NCBI RefSeq assembly: GCF_000002875.2
Contig: NC_009418.2
Location: forward strand, 1,290,273-1,354,272
Source: Leishmania infantum JPCM5
Lineage: Eukaryota > Euglenozoa > Kinetoplastea > Trypanosomatida > Trypanosomatidae
DNA length: 64,000 nucleotides
Direction of reading: 5' to 3'
A program made the translations under genes and the position numbers. Shown in pieces: positions 10,167 through 19,790 of this stretch; positions within the stretch are counted from its first letter, which is position 1; each line of letters opens with the position of its first letter. The notes under the pieces were generated by a model, which had not been told where the DNA came from, made no database searches, and worked only from the letters and a program-made list of their open reading frames with translations.

Positions 10167-12626
10167 ATGGCCAAGACATTTCCCCGCCTCTCTCTTCTGG
10201 TGGAAGAAGATCCGCTGCCGCACCGCACCGCGTCGAATGGAATCGCTTTGCTCCCGCCCTCCGCCTCCCATGGCACCTTTGTCGCCGTCGTCGCGCATGA
10301 AGCTGCTTCCACGGCACCCGTGGGCGGTGCTTGCGGCCTGTTGAGGCCGCAGACATCTGCAAAGGCACCTATCTTGAGGGTTGACGTGTACACACTGTGC
10401 TCCTCGTCCTTGTGGACGGCAGGCGCAGCATCTAACGCTCATATGCAAGCCCCTGATATGATGCTGGTGCACACCGTCCCTATTTTTGACAATGACCTTC
10501 GCTGTACACTTCCGCGGGACCCAACACGGTCGCAGATGGTGGGCAAGCGCACTGCTGATTTGCCGTGCACGTCTCCTGCAACGGACTCCGCGGAGACGGG
10601 TGCTTTGACGGCGGCAGCGTGGACAGGCAAACACTTCCTCTTGCCACCATCGACGGGCACGGTGCAGCCAGAAACCCCCTCATTGGTGGAGGTGGAGCAG
10701 GTCGCGTGGGTGGGTCTCAGATTTTTGGCTGTGAAGACGCGGCAGCGGCAAGTGCTGCTTGTTCGGTCTGGTCTCACAGAAAGCGCCAGCTCGCCGAGCT
10801 CGGAAGGCGACGACGACGCACAGTTTGCCGCACTTGAGGGGCCTCACGGCCGCCACCGCGACTCTAGCGCCGTGTGCGCGTCCTTTGCGCGCGTCACAGA
10901 CTTCTGCACCGCGAGCACTGCTGGCAGACGGGCAAGCATTCGTGCGGAATGCTCACCGGTGTCGGTTATGATCGTAGCGGGACTAAAAAGGGTTACCGGT
11001 GTGGTGTGCTGCGGCGGGGCAGGACTGGCGGCAGATCCAGCGCGAAAGGCGGCGTCATCGCAGCCATCGCAGGCGAATTGGCAGCCTCTAGTAAAGGAGC
11101 ACACGTGGAATATCGGACCCTTCAATCGCGTGGCGGCGGCGGCTCGCGATGACGCCCAAGTGTGCATCTGTGCCACATCGCTGCGCGGCAGCGTGGAGGT
11201 GTACGCTTGGACGGTGCACAGTACCGGTGGAGATGCGGTGCCGGTGTGTGTGCACCAGGTTTTAATGGCACCTGGGCATTTCTTTTACGGAATCGCTGTT
11301 GCTGCTGCCGTGGTGCCGCCGCACGAGACAGCAAAGCAGGCGGCGCAGGACGTGAGCTTCTGGGTCATGGGCGGTGAGTCTGCGGTAGCGGAGGACGGTC
11401 GGACAGCGCTGAGCTGCGATGCAGAGGCAAAGTACTCGGCCCTGCCAGCTCTGCGGGGCCTTGACGGACGTGTGATTCAGGTAAACTCACAGTCAGCGGA
11501 GCGTGCTTGGAAAGATCCGAGCAGCGACGCATCTCATGCAAGTTTGGTGGCAGGGAGCGCCGCCCCTCGCACCTTGAATTCCCTCTGGGCGGCGCCGTCG
11601 AATGGTTCAGCACAAGCATCCGACCGGATTGCCCAGCACACCGCCGTTTCAGGAGGCGCAGACCCGGCCCTTTGGGGGACCGCGCTTTCCGCACTCGAGG
11701 CCGTGTCGAGCCTCCGAATAGAGGCTCCATGCTTCCTGCCGCAGGAGAGAAGAGGTGCGCTAAAGGACGACGGAGCCTACATGCACACCAGGCCGGGTTG
11801 TGCGCTAACAAAGAGGTACGCTCTTCTCGTACACGCCTCTGCGAAACGCGCAAGCGGCACTGGCGATGGCTCGCTCGCCATGCCCGCTTCGTCTCCTCAA
11901 TGTGTCGATGACGAGGAAACGGTAGCGTGGAGCAGTGCTTTCATGTCACTGGACAGCCCCGACGGCGCTGCGGCGTTGGACTGGCTAGCTGAGGCGCCGA
12001 CAGAGACTGGTACACCACCTCCGTTTTGCCTTGCATCTGTCGCACCCGCACTTGCGACAGATGGCGAGCGTCGGGCGAGCAGCGCCACCGTCGTACAGCA
12101 TATGCACGCCCTCATCCTTTTTACGCCCCGTCGTATCCTGCAATTCGACGTGTGCTACCGGCGCGAGTCGACTGGTGACAGCATGACGCGGCTCGGGTTC
12201 GAAGTGCACGGGACCTACGAGGTTCACCGGCCGCAGCGCATTGTCGGCCTAGTCCCTCTTCCCTCGCCGAAGGCCCCAGCGCCGCTTCTTTTCTTCTACG
12301 GATCGGCTAGCAGCATCAGAGCAAACGGCGTTGGCAGCGGTGAGGATACGCGGTCCTTGTACGGACAACAGAGGCGGAGGTCGACGTGGGCTGTCGTCGT
12401 GGAGGTTCAAGCTTCTCTGCTTCATTGGCTCACAACGTGGAGCTCGCAGGCGACGGCGAAGGCGATGCTGCTGAGCAGCAGTGACGTGCAAGCCCACCTC
12501 TGTGAGTCGGAACTCTTCGACAAGGTGCAGGCGATGGTCCAGGCAGAGTGCGCACGCATCCATCGTCATTTAGACGACCGCATGGACCGATTGGAAGCCA
12601 TACTGCAACGACTCTTTCGGTCTTGA
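10167..12626 (+). CDS. Conserved-looking hypothetical protein, 819 aa, C-terminal coiled coil
   Basis: I do not recognise the family. The frame is fully open with GC-ending codons throughout. The protein is rich in Ala and Ser with many short hydrophobic strand-like segments (for example SVMIVAGLKRVTGVVCC near residue 270 and VEVYAWTV near residue 350), separated by polar loops. This would fit a degenerate beta-propeller, but no WD or Kelch consensus can be read. The last ~45 residues form an amphipathic heptad helix (FDKVQAMVQAE, then DRMDRLEAILQRL), so the protein probably oligomerises or docks to a partner. There is no signal peptide, membrane span or catalytic motif. A beta-propeller scaffold with a C-terminal coiled coil is my best structural guess. 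Confidence 0.75.
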   Translation: MAKTFPRLSLLVEEDPLPHRTASNGIALLPPSASHGTFVAVVAHEAASTAPVGGACGLLRPQTSAKAPILRVDVYTLCSSSLWTAGAASNAHMQAPDMMLVHTVPIFDNDLRCTLPRDPTRSQMVGKRTADLPCTSPATDSAETGALTAAAWTGKHFLLPPSTGTVQPETPSLVEVEQVAWVGLRFLAVKTRQRQVLLVRSGLTESASSPSSEGDDDAQFAALEGPHGRHRDSSAVCASFARVTDFCTASTAGRRASIRAECSPVSVMIVAGLKRVTGVVCCGGAGLAADPARKAASSQPSQANWQPLVKEHTWNIGPFNRVAAAARDDAQVCICATSLRGSVEVYAWTVHSTGGDAVPVCVHQVLMAPGHFFYGIAVAAAVVPPHETAKQAAQDVSFWVMGGESAVAEDGRTALSCDAEAKYSALPALRGLDGRVIQVNSQSAERAWKDPSSDASHASLVAGSAAPRTLNSLWAAPSNGSAQASDRIAQHTAVSGGADPALWGTALSALEAVSSLRIEAPCFLPQERRGALKDDGAYMHTRPGCALTKRYALLVHASAKRASGTGDGSLAMPASSPQCVDDEETVAWSSAFMSLDSPDGAAALDWLAEAPTETGTPPPFCLASVAPALATDGERRASSATVVQHMHALILFTPRRILQFDVCYRRESTGDSMTRLGFEVHGTYEVHRPQRIVGLVPLPSPKAPAPLLFFYGSASSIRANGVGSGEDTRSLYGQQRRRSTWAVVVEVQASLLHWLTTWSSQATAKAMLLSSSDVQAHLCESELFDKVQAMVQAECARIHRHLDDRMDRLEAILQRLFRS

Positions 12627-13135
12627 GAATAAAAAGCCAGAAGAAGAGATGGCCGGGAATGGCGCATCGTTGCTGCGCCGGCACACATTCACCCAGCCGT
12701 ATCCATCTTCTACCCATTCGTTGGAAGCGAGAGCATCACAGCAAAACAGCGAGAAAGAGAAAGGAAGCAGAGTGGGGCCAAATGCCAAGCCGGAGCACTA
12801 TCGCTGCCACCTAAACGGGCATGAGTGCCAAGCGCGTCGAAGTTCGAAAGGCATTGCCTGTCGCGTCATGGTCTGTCTTTTGTTGTCGTCTCCCCCTCCC
12901 CCTCACCCCCTGTGTTGTCTCCAGACGCAGGAGGAAGGCCAGCCCCCCGGGGCTCACCCGCGTGTTATTGTCTCTCTAGGGCTTTCCTCCACCCCCTCGC
13001 CCTCTTTTTTTTTCCTCTCCTCTTCCTTGTGCCCTTGATGCACCTTCACCCTCGGTGCGCGCTGCGCATCCGTCCTTGTTCCTGTGGTGGCTACGTGGTC
13101 TTGTGCGTATGCGTGCGTCGCATACTCGAGACGTC
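12627..13135 (+). other. Intergenic region with acceptor directly before the AAA ATPase
   Basis: A long pyrimidine tract (about 12978-13035) is followed by an AG at 13129-13130, 5 bases before the ATG at 13136. Nothing else is visible. Confidence 0.55.
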
Positions 13136-14731
13136 ATGGAGGCGAAGAAGGTCGAGGAAACGCGTGCTCTGGCGTGTCATGCACGTGATCTACTGCGGTA
13201 TCAGCTCGTTGCTGCAGCTCACCGCCCACTGTGTATTGATGAGCAGAGAGAGCTGCGCATTGCACTGCAGCAGCTCCTACCCTGCCTCTCCATTATTCGG
13301 TCTTACGAGCAGGAGTATACCTACCTCTCCACGTACGAGCTTGCAATCAACGCTGTCGGGCAAGTTCTCGGGAGCCTTGCAGCGGCGGAGACGACGGTGA
13401 ACGCAGAGGATAGGCAGCTCGTGAAAGCAAAGCATGACGCGGAGCACCACAGGAAGGAGGATAACCCCAAAGCGTCCGCAACACTGTCAACGCCGGCGGC
13501 GCCATTGGAGGCGGCAGCGGCGTTTGTCCCAGCATCCTGCGCAAGACAGGCTGCAGCGACTGCTTCCTCAGTGACGTGGAAGAACACGTACGGATGCGAT
13601 GACGCCATTCTCGCCTTGCGCCAAGCCACGACGCTGCCGCTGCAGCACCCGTCCTTGTTTACTGGCCCGCGCCAACCATGGCGCCGCCTGTTGCTCTATG
13701 GGCCGCCCGGCACCGGCAAAACTCGTCTGGCCGCTGCGACGGCAGCCGAGTACGGTGCCATGCTTCTCAGCGTGTCTGCCGCGGACTTGCTGAGCAAGTG
13801 GGTCGGAGAGAGCGAGAAGCAGGTGCGCCAGGCATTCATGCAAGCCGCCGCTTCCGCCCCGCGGTGCGTCCTCTTCTTCGACGAAGTCGATGCCCTCTGC
13901 AGTGCGCGCGGCGGTCACGGGGAGAGCGAACTGGCGCGCCGACTAAAGACGGAGCTCCTGCTCCACCTGCAGATGGACCTGCCAGCGGTGACGGTACTGG
14001 CAGCCACGAACTTGCCATGGGAGCTGGACGCGGCCTTTCTTCGTCGATTTGACCGCTTTATTCACGTCAGTCTCCCCTCCGATGCGGTGAAGCGCCGGCT
14101 CTTGGGGTCCGAATTGCGCGGCGTGGCTCACACCATCACCGACGACGCGCTGGACCGCATTGTGGCACAGACGGATCGCTTCTCGGTGGTCGATGTGCGG
14201 CGGTTACTGTCGCACGCGGTGATGGCGCCGGTGACGGAATGGCTGCGGCTGACTCAAGCCACGGTCGACGACCGTAGCAGCGACAGCAGAGAAAGCGCTG
14301 AGGCGGGAAGTGATGGAATTGATGTACTCTGCACCGCCGCCTCCACTGCACCGGCTCCCCTCCTCCATCGTCCCTCACCCCCACGCACGCACACAGAGTT
14401 GAAACACCGATCAGTGTACTGTCTTGCAGACACGGAAGTCCTCGGTGCCGGCGTGCGAAGCGTGACCTCAGGAACAGAGAGCACACCGTCTCCTTGCAGC
14501 TCACCGCGGCCATCTTCTCCGGTGGGTCCCGAGCGCTGCCCATCAAAGCATTCTTCCTCACTCCCGCACTGTAGGCACATGCACTGTCGGCTCCCGGGCA
14601 ACCACGCCAACGACGTGCCTTTTGTGGAGTATCGCCACTTTGAAAGTGCACTGCAAGTAATTACGGCTACCACTTCCGCCGAGGAAATCGCGCGCTACGC
14701 CACGTGGCGCTGCCGCAGTGCCGGCGTGTAG
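13136..14731 (+). CDS. VPS4-like AAA ATPase (531 aa)
   Basis: This is an AAA ATPase of the meiotic clade (VPS4/katanin/spastin). The N-terminal ~85 residues are helical with a Tyr-rich stretch and could be a MIT-like adaptor. A linker leads to the AAA core: Walker A GPPGTGKT at 189-196, pore-loop region SKWVGESEKQ, Walker B FFDE at about 247-250, sensor-1 ATN and the arginine-finger segment FLRRFDR. The end (VEYRHFESALQVITATTSAEEIARY) matches the VPS4 C-terminal helix pattern. In other eukaryotes VPS4 disassembles ESCRT-III at membranes. The arginine-finger region has FLRRFDR, as in this clade. It is odd in having a ~110-residue Ser/Pro/Thr-rich insertion (about 375-490) between the small AAA lid and the C-terminal helix. 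The start at 13136 is favoured because the only good acceptor AG lies at 13130, downstream of the in-frame earlier ATG. Confidence 0.85.
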   Translation: MEAKKVEETRALACHARDLLRYQLVAAAHRPLCIDEQRELRIALQQLLPCLSIIRSYEQEYTYLSTYELAINAVGQVLGSLAAAETTVNAEDRQLVKAKHDAEHHRKEDNPKASATLSTPAAPLEAAAAFVPASCARQAAATASSVTWKNTYGCDDAILALRQATTLPLQHPSLFTGPRQPWRRLLLYGPPGTGKTRLAAATAAEYGAMLLSVSAADLLSKWVGESEKQVRQAFMQAAASAPRCVLFFDEVDALCSARGGHGESELARRLKTELLLHLQMDLPAVTVLAATNLPWELDAAFLRRFDRFIHVSLPSDAVKRRLLGSELRGVAHTITDDALDRIVAQTDRFSVVDVRRLLSHAVMAPVTEWLRLTQATVDDRSSDSRESAEAGSDGIDVLCTAASTAPAPLLHRPSPPRTHTELKHRSVYCLADTEVLGAGVRSVTSGTESTPSPCSSPRPSSPVGPERCPSKHSSSLPHCRHMHCRLPGNHANDVPFVEYRHFESALQVITATTSAEEIARYATWRCRSAGV

Positions 14732-15413
14732 CTGGTGGGCGGTGGCGGTCGCGACGACCCCGCAGCGCCACCTTCATCTTTGCACGACGTGCAGTGTTTT
14801 CTTTGGCTGCTGCGTTCGGCCCTCCCTCATCCTTTCTCCAGGCAATCTGTTGCTCATCCCATCTGCTGTTGACTGCTTCTCTTGCTCTGTTTGTTCGTGT
14901 GTGTGTTCCTTTGTGCGTCACTTTGCGCAGGAACTTCGGAGGTGCGTGTGTGTGTGGTTGTGTGTGGGCTCCTGCGCGACGGCCCAACGAGGCGCGCACC
15001 CGCGTCAACACAGCATGCACGCATAAAAAAATAAAAAGGAAACGCGTCAGACGTAAAGTTTTACCCCGAAGGGAAATGGGCAAAGGTCATCGCATGGGTT
15101 GGCGGTCTGCCTGAAATTGTGCGCAGCAGAGCTGTGTCCCAGCGAAGGTGCGCTTGTGGCGCCACTCGGCCGTGTTCCAGTGGAGGCGGTGAGTGGGACG
15201 TGCATGCAGTGGTGTGCCTGCATCGCTCTCTGCGGGCCAGTGGCCATGCACTGCCCTGTTTTCTCATTCTCTCCTGCCGCTCTCTCTCTCTCTCTGTGAC
15301 TGTCTGTACGGTGCGCATGTGTGCGTCTGTGCATTTCGATGCGCTTGTTCGCCCATGTTCCACAGCCTGGATTATTCATTCATTACGGGAAGATTGTGCG
15401 TGCAGGTCACATC
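14732..15413 (+). other. Intergenic region
   Basis: T/C-rich tract at about 15263-15297 ((TC)n) and an AG at 15364-15365 (CCACAG) form the likely acceptor for the next gene; a second AG sits 8 bases before its ATG. No gene seen. Confidence 0.55.
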
Positions 15414-15974
15414 ATGACAATTCGGGTTATGCTGCAGGCGATGGACCAGGGCCATCTCCTGGTAAACAACGTTGACAAGTATGTCCGCGCAGGACGTGGG
15501 GTCATGGTTTACATTGCCTTCCTCTCAGACAGAGACAGCGCACCGATCACCGACGAGGCTCTGCGCCACGCCGTGGATGTGCTGCTCCAGACCAAAATCT
15601 TCACGCACTTTTCACCAGAAAAGATGATCAACCAGCCCCAATCGCTGGAAGAGTGTCCTGAGATGGACATCCTCATTGTTCCACAGGCGTCGCTGGGCGG
15701 CAAGGTGAAGGGGCGTTCGGTGCAGTTTCACCAGCTCGTCGCCAAGGGCGTGGGCGCAGCGCTGTACGATCGCTTCTGCCACTTTGTCCGCGTCGCCCGC
15801 GGAGTGGATGAGTCCCGCGTGGACGCCAATGGGGCACCACTGAACGAAGGAGATGCTCCGAAGGCGGAGGGCTGGATCAAGTACAACTCCCGCGTCATCT
15901 CCGGCACCTTTGGGAATCGCCAGGGTCTGCGATTCGAATCGGAAGGGCCGTTCACGCACATGTTTGACATTTGA
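15414..15974 (+). CDS. DTD2: D-aminoacyl-tRNA deacylase family, DTD2/ATD-like (186 aa)
   Basis: This is a chiral or mischarging proofreading enzyme that hydrolyses the ester of wrongly aminoacylated tRNA. The DTD fold is recognisable end to end. The first signature here is VPQASLGGKVKGR (P90-Q91 onward) and the last is GNRQGLRF...GPFTH (178-182). Canonical DTD carries SQFTL and NxGP(V/M)T instead. PQA(T/S)LGG and GPFTH are the DTD2, or 'animalia-specific tRNA deacylase' (ATD), versions, which remove L-Ala from mischarged tRNA-Thr. A charged insertion of about 15 residues (DESRVDANGAPLNEGDAPK) precedes the last strand. The ATG at 15414 gives an N-terminus aligning with the family; the upstream in-frame extension does not. 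I recall a Leishmania 'D-Tyr-tRNA deacylase' structure in the PDB but could not confirm that it is this gene. Confidence 0.88.
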   Translation: MTIRVMLQAMDQGHLLVNNVDKYVRAGRGVMVYIAFLSDRDSAPITDEALRHAVDVLLQTKIFTHFSPEKMINQPQSLEECPEMDILIVPQASLGGKVKGRSVQFHQLVAKGVGAALYDRFCHFVRVARGVDESRVDANGAPLNEGDAPKAEGWIKYNSRVISGTFGNRQGLRFESEGPFTHMFDI

Positions 15975-16784
15975 TTCTGGCGACGCCGAAGGGAAAATCG
16001 AAGATTGGAGGTGTCGATGCGAGCAACAACTCAAACGAAACGCGCGTGACGCCAGAGCATCCCCTCTGCGTACGTGGAGGTCAGAGGACCTCGCGGCAAA
16101 CAGTAACGCTCTTCTCGACGCTCGTCTTTCCCCACTCCCTCTCCGCGCGCCAGCCGCATCTTCATCTTGGGCGCGAGTGACAGGTATGCCTTTCGCTCGC
16201 GGTTTGGGAAAGGACGAGGAAGACGGTGCAGTGCGCGCACAACCGGAAAGGTATATTTGCAGCGCGTAGAACGTGTGAGAAGGTTGAATCATCTGTGTGT
16301 GTGTGTGTTCGACTTTCTGTCTGCGGTGGTGCGGTCATCGATTGCGGAACGCTGCCCCTTTTCGATGCAGCGTGTACGAAACCGTGCATCCTGTAGCGCT
16401 GCACACGCTTCACCGTGTTTACGACGTTTACAGACCCAACGGAAACAATTCGTACGCTTTCCTGTTCTTACCGATAGAGTGTCTATCATTGCTGTCCCTG
16501 CGAGGAAAAGAGCACGAAAATATCCTCTTCTGTATTGCGCCCCCCCCCCATCATCACCACCAGCACTGGCTCTCTTCCTTCCGCTCACCTCTTCTCCGCC
16601 ACCCTGATCATCTCACAAACAAGCGGCGATTACGTCCGTGTGTACGTGCAGCCTCTCAAGCACTTTCATGTGCGCACTCAAAGAGGTGTTGTGCCATCTG
16701 CTTGCCGCTCGAAAAGAGGACGACAACGTCTTGTTTGTTTGGTTTCTTTTCCTTCGGCTACCCGCATTTCATCGAAATTCATCT
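15975..16784 (+). other. Intergenic region
   Basis: Short 3' UTR and 5' leader; a (TG)n run at about 16293-16307 and pyrimidine-rich segments at 16520-16620 and 16730-16760. No gene seen. Confidence 0.55.
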
Positions 16785-17237
16785 ATGGCACTTTCAAGCA
16801 GCGGATCTGCCGCGTTGGGGAATAGGATTGCACGGGCGACAGCGGCGGCACCGCAGTGGACAGTACAGCAGCGGTGCTTCCGACAGCTAATGAAGTCGCT
16901 TCGAGGTGCCTACTTCCACGACCGCTCGAAACTATTTTGGGCACGGCATCGCGTCCTCGTGGAGTTCTACAAGTACTCCCGCGTGGAAGAGGAGAAAGAC
17001 GTGCTGCTGCTCGTCGGCATCGGCAACGAAATCGCGACCTTCGTGGCCGAGTACATGAAAGTAGACGTTGGCGCCATCATGGAGCATAACGAAAAGATCC
17101 AGTCGCTTCCGGTGGCCAAGGCAAAAAAGTACCGTGAGGAGTATTTGCTACATGAGAAGCAGCATGAGTCGTGGTGTAAGCAGAAGATTCGACTCATGAT
17201 GGACCGCCGGCCGCCACCACCGTATCCGTTCTCTTAA
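16785..17237 (+). CDS. LYR-like helical protein, 150 aa, probably mitochondrial
   Basis: The start at 16785 is the first ATG after the pyrimidine tract and yields an N-terminus with Arg, Ser and Ala but no acids before residue 50, as in a mitochondrial presequence. The body reads as three helices. The first contains a degenerate LYR tripeptide, C31-F32-R33, followed by QLMKSLRGAYF. A second basic/aromatic helix (RHRVLVEFYKYSRV) and a third with GIGNEIATFVAEY are spaced as in Complex-1 LYR proteins. A charged helix and a Pro-rich tail (RRPPPPYPFS) follow. LYR proteins pair with mitochondrial acyl carrier protein in respiratory-complex or mitoribosome assembly. The assignment rests on pattern and needs a profile comparison. 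It is the second LYR-like candidate in this window. Confidence 0.7.
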   Translation: MALSSSGSAALGNRIARATAAAPQWTVQQRCFRQLMKSLRGAYFHDRSKLFWARHRVLVEFYKYSRVEEEKDVLLLVGIGNEIATFVAEYMKVDVGAIMEHNEKIQSLPVAKAKKYREEYLLHEKQHESWCKQKIRLMMDRRPPPPYPFS

Positions 17238-18377
17238 GTGGCGCACTTGTGGGGGTGGGGAACGGGGGGGGGGGGCAAAAGAGGAGAAGAGGGGGTAAGA
17301 GTGCGTCTCCTGACGTTTGCTGGCGCACGTGCGGACGAGAGGTGGCAGGGAAGGAGGCGTTTGAGGTGCGCTGAGCCAACAGCCGTAGGTGGCTCGGCTG
17401 TCGGCTGACTCTCTCTCTCATTCTCTTTTCCTGCCTTCCATAGAGCGTCCATCCGAGCCCTCTTTGTGCATCATTTCCCCACTTGCCCCCCCCCCTTCAC
17501 ACACACACACAGCACCCTCACAGTCTCTCCTTACGTGTTCACACAAATACATGAAGAAGAAGCGGTTCGGAAAAAAAAAACAGAAAAAACCGGGAGCAAA
17601 AGAGCCGCGTCACGTATGTCTTCGGGGCAGAGACTCTGCCGCGTGATGGCGCGTCTACTCGGTTTATGTTCCGTGTGTCGCGGAGAAGGTTGTAGTTCTT
17701 CCGGACAAGGGCCTCCCGTTCTGTAGAAGACCGCGGCAACTCTATCGATTCTGAACGTCAGGGGTGTTGGCGTCGTTGCTCTGCCAAAATGACCTCTCTC
17801 TTTCACTTTGTTTTCCCCTCGTTGATTGTCGTGCTCGCCCACTGCCGGCATTCGCCGCATGGGCCCACTACATCATCGCTTTTGCCCGTGTGTAACCGGT
17901 GGGAGGGAGGGGGGCACTCTCTTGAAGGAGTCAGAGCCACCCCTCTATCGTATCCACGAAATCGAAACACGCCCGTGCACACAAACGTGCAGTCGTCGCT
18001 CACGTCAAACCACCTCATCGTACACCACCGCACAGGTGCCATCTTTTTTTTTTCCGCGAAGAAGCGAAATCAACCACAAAGAGAAGCCAAAGCGCTCGCA
18101 TACCCTACTCCATCTTCGTGCGCCTCCTCTCTCTTTCTCCGTCTTCCTACTCGCCACACAGCCTCGGCGCCCGCCCCTCATACTCCCTTTTGCTGTGGTG
18201 CTTTTCCGCTACGTTCTGTGAGTGTGGATACACCTCTCTTTTTGTTTCCCCCGTCTCTCTTAGTCTCCTACGCGCACGCCATCGTTGCTGTCGCCGTCAC
18301 GTGCACAGTCTCCATAGCCATCACAAAAAAAAAAGCAAAACAGAAAACACACACATACGCATTCTTTTTCACGCGCA
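17238..18377 (+). other. Intergenic region
   Basis: It holds a G run near 17266-17275, C and A homopolymers at 17489-17495 and 17571-17581, and a strong pyrimidine tract at 18232-18260 followed by AG at 18262-18263, the likely acceptor for the epimerase. No gene seen. Confidence 0.55.
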
Positions 18378-19283
18378 ATGGTTGCCTTCACTCCCGACTC
18401 CCGCGGGCGCAACTGCGTCACTATCCACAGCGAAGATGGCTCCAGCGTTACCGTCTATGAGCAAGGCGCGCACGTCAGTAGCTGGAAGACCAAGGATGGA
18501 AAAGAGCATCTGTACCTCAGCCCCACTGCCATCTTCGCTGACCGCACCGCCCTGCGTGGTGGCGTGCCGCTGATCTTCCCGCAGTTCGGGGCTTACGGCC
18601 CGCTGCAGCCGTCGCACGGCTTCGCGCGCATTCGTTCGTGGAACATCGAGGATGCCCAGAGCGGCAGGGCGAGCTTTTCGTTGCGCGTGCCCCTGTGCGA
18701 GCTGCTGCCGGAGGATTCTTCTCTCACCGATTCCCCGCAGAGCGCCGTCAACCTGCTGTACACGATTTGCTTCAGCAACACCGAGCTGAAGCTGCGTATG
18801 AAGGTCACGAACACAAGCGAGGAACAGTCAGCACCGTTTCAGTTTGCCTTCCACACGTATTTCGCAGTGTCCGACGTTTCGAAGACGGTAGTCAGCGGCG
18901 TCAACCGCTCTCCTTTCGTCGACAACTGCAAGGCGCGCGGCAACCCGAACACACAGCCGAGCCCGCCGGAGCAACTGTGGATTATTAGTGGCGAGCACGA
19001 CCGCGTTTACCCCGACCAAGCGTGCGCCATCGTCCTCCAGGACCTGGGCACGAAGACCACGCTTCAAATCTCCAGTCCTAACCTAAGCGACGTGTGCCTC
19101 TGGAACCCTGGTGAGTCCAAGTGCGCTGCGATGAAGGACATGCCACCGGATGGCTACAAGCACTTTGTGTGTGTGGAGCACGGCAAAATGCTGAAAAAGG
19201 TGGTGGTGCCGCCGTGCTCGAGCTGGACCGGCACGCAGGAGATCGCAATCATAGCTGAAAGTCCTCGTGAGTCGAACATATAG
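18378..19283 (+). CDS. Glucose-6-phosphate 1-epimerase-like (hexose-6-phosphate mutarotase), 301 aa
   Basis: This enzyme of the aldose-1-epimerase superfamily (D-hexose-6-phosphate branch) interconverts the alpha and beta anomers of glucose 6-phosphate at the head of glycolysis and the pentose-phosphate path. Visible landmarks are the GGVPLIFPQFG segment, H80 in HGFAR, H159 in FAFHTYF (the catalytic acid position), WNP and E267 in VEHGK (the catalytic base position). The length of 301 fits the family, and the fold reads as all-beta. There is no N-terminal signal; the C-terminus (ESNI) is not a PTS1, so cytosol is more likely than glycosome. Its 3' flank carries a SIDER2-like element starting about 510 bases after the stop, which may destabilise the mRNA. 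Confidence 0.9.
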   Translation: MVAFTPDSRGRNCVTIHSEDGSSVTVYEQGAHVSSWKTKDGKEHLYLSPTAIFADRTALRGGVPLIFPQFGAYGPLQPSHGFARIRSWNIEDAQSGRASFSLRVPLCELLPEDSSLTDSPQSAVNLLYTICFSNTELKLRMKVTNTSEEQSAPFQFAFHTYFAVSDVSKTVVSGVNRSPFVDNCKARGNPNTQPSPPEQLWIISGEHDRVYPDQACAIVLQDLGTKTTLQISSPNLSDVCLWNPGESKCAAMKDMPPDGYKHFVCVEHGKMLKKVVVPPCSSWTGTQEIAIIAESPRESNI

Positions 19284-19790
19284 GCACGGTTCGGAGGCAG
19301 CAAAAAGGAAAGGAAGCGCGACAGAAACGCTTCCCACGAGGCGTGCATTTCTTCTGCGGCCTCGAGCGCTGGATATGCCTGCTCTTGCTGGTGCACACAT
19401 ACACATGCACACACCTGCTTTCATCCTTTTTCTCCGTCGTCGCTTTGGGCGCGTTGCAGGCGCGGCGACGGGTGGCTTGGTGCAGTGTCCCCAGACTGGG
19501 CCGTCTAGCCAACTGCGACCAACACATACATACGCGTAACTCCACATACGCTGAGAGAGCAGAGGCAGAACCGGAAGCAGACGGAGAATGCGCGCGTGGC
19601 TGATGCCCACGTATCCGCTAGTCAATATAGTTGCGCACTTCAATGTTACCTGAAACTCACCCATAAAGTTCACGGCCCATCGTTTTTGCCTGTGATGGTA
19701 TATTCTTCCCCTGCGCATTTCCGAAGTGAATAACTAAATGCTGCGTGCTTGTGTGTGCTCGCGTAGGCGACCTCCTCTGGCACGCACCAC

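Noticed and set aside
15612..16292. Reverse 226-aa frame opposite the tRNA deacylase
   Set aside because: Overlaps a well-supported family member on the + strand and has no recognisable content.
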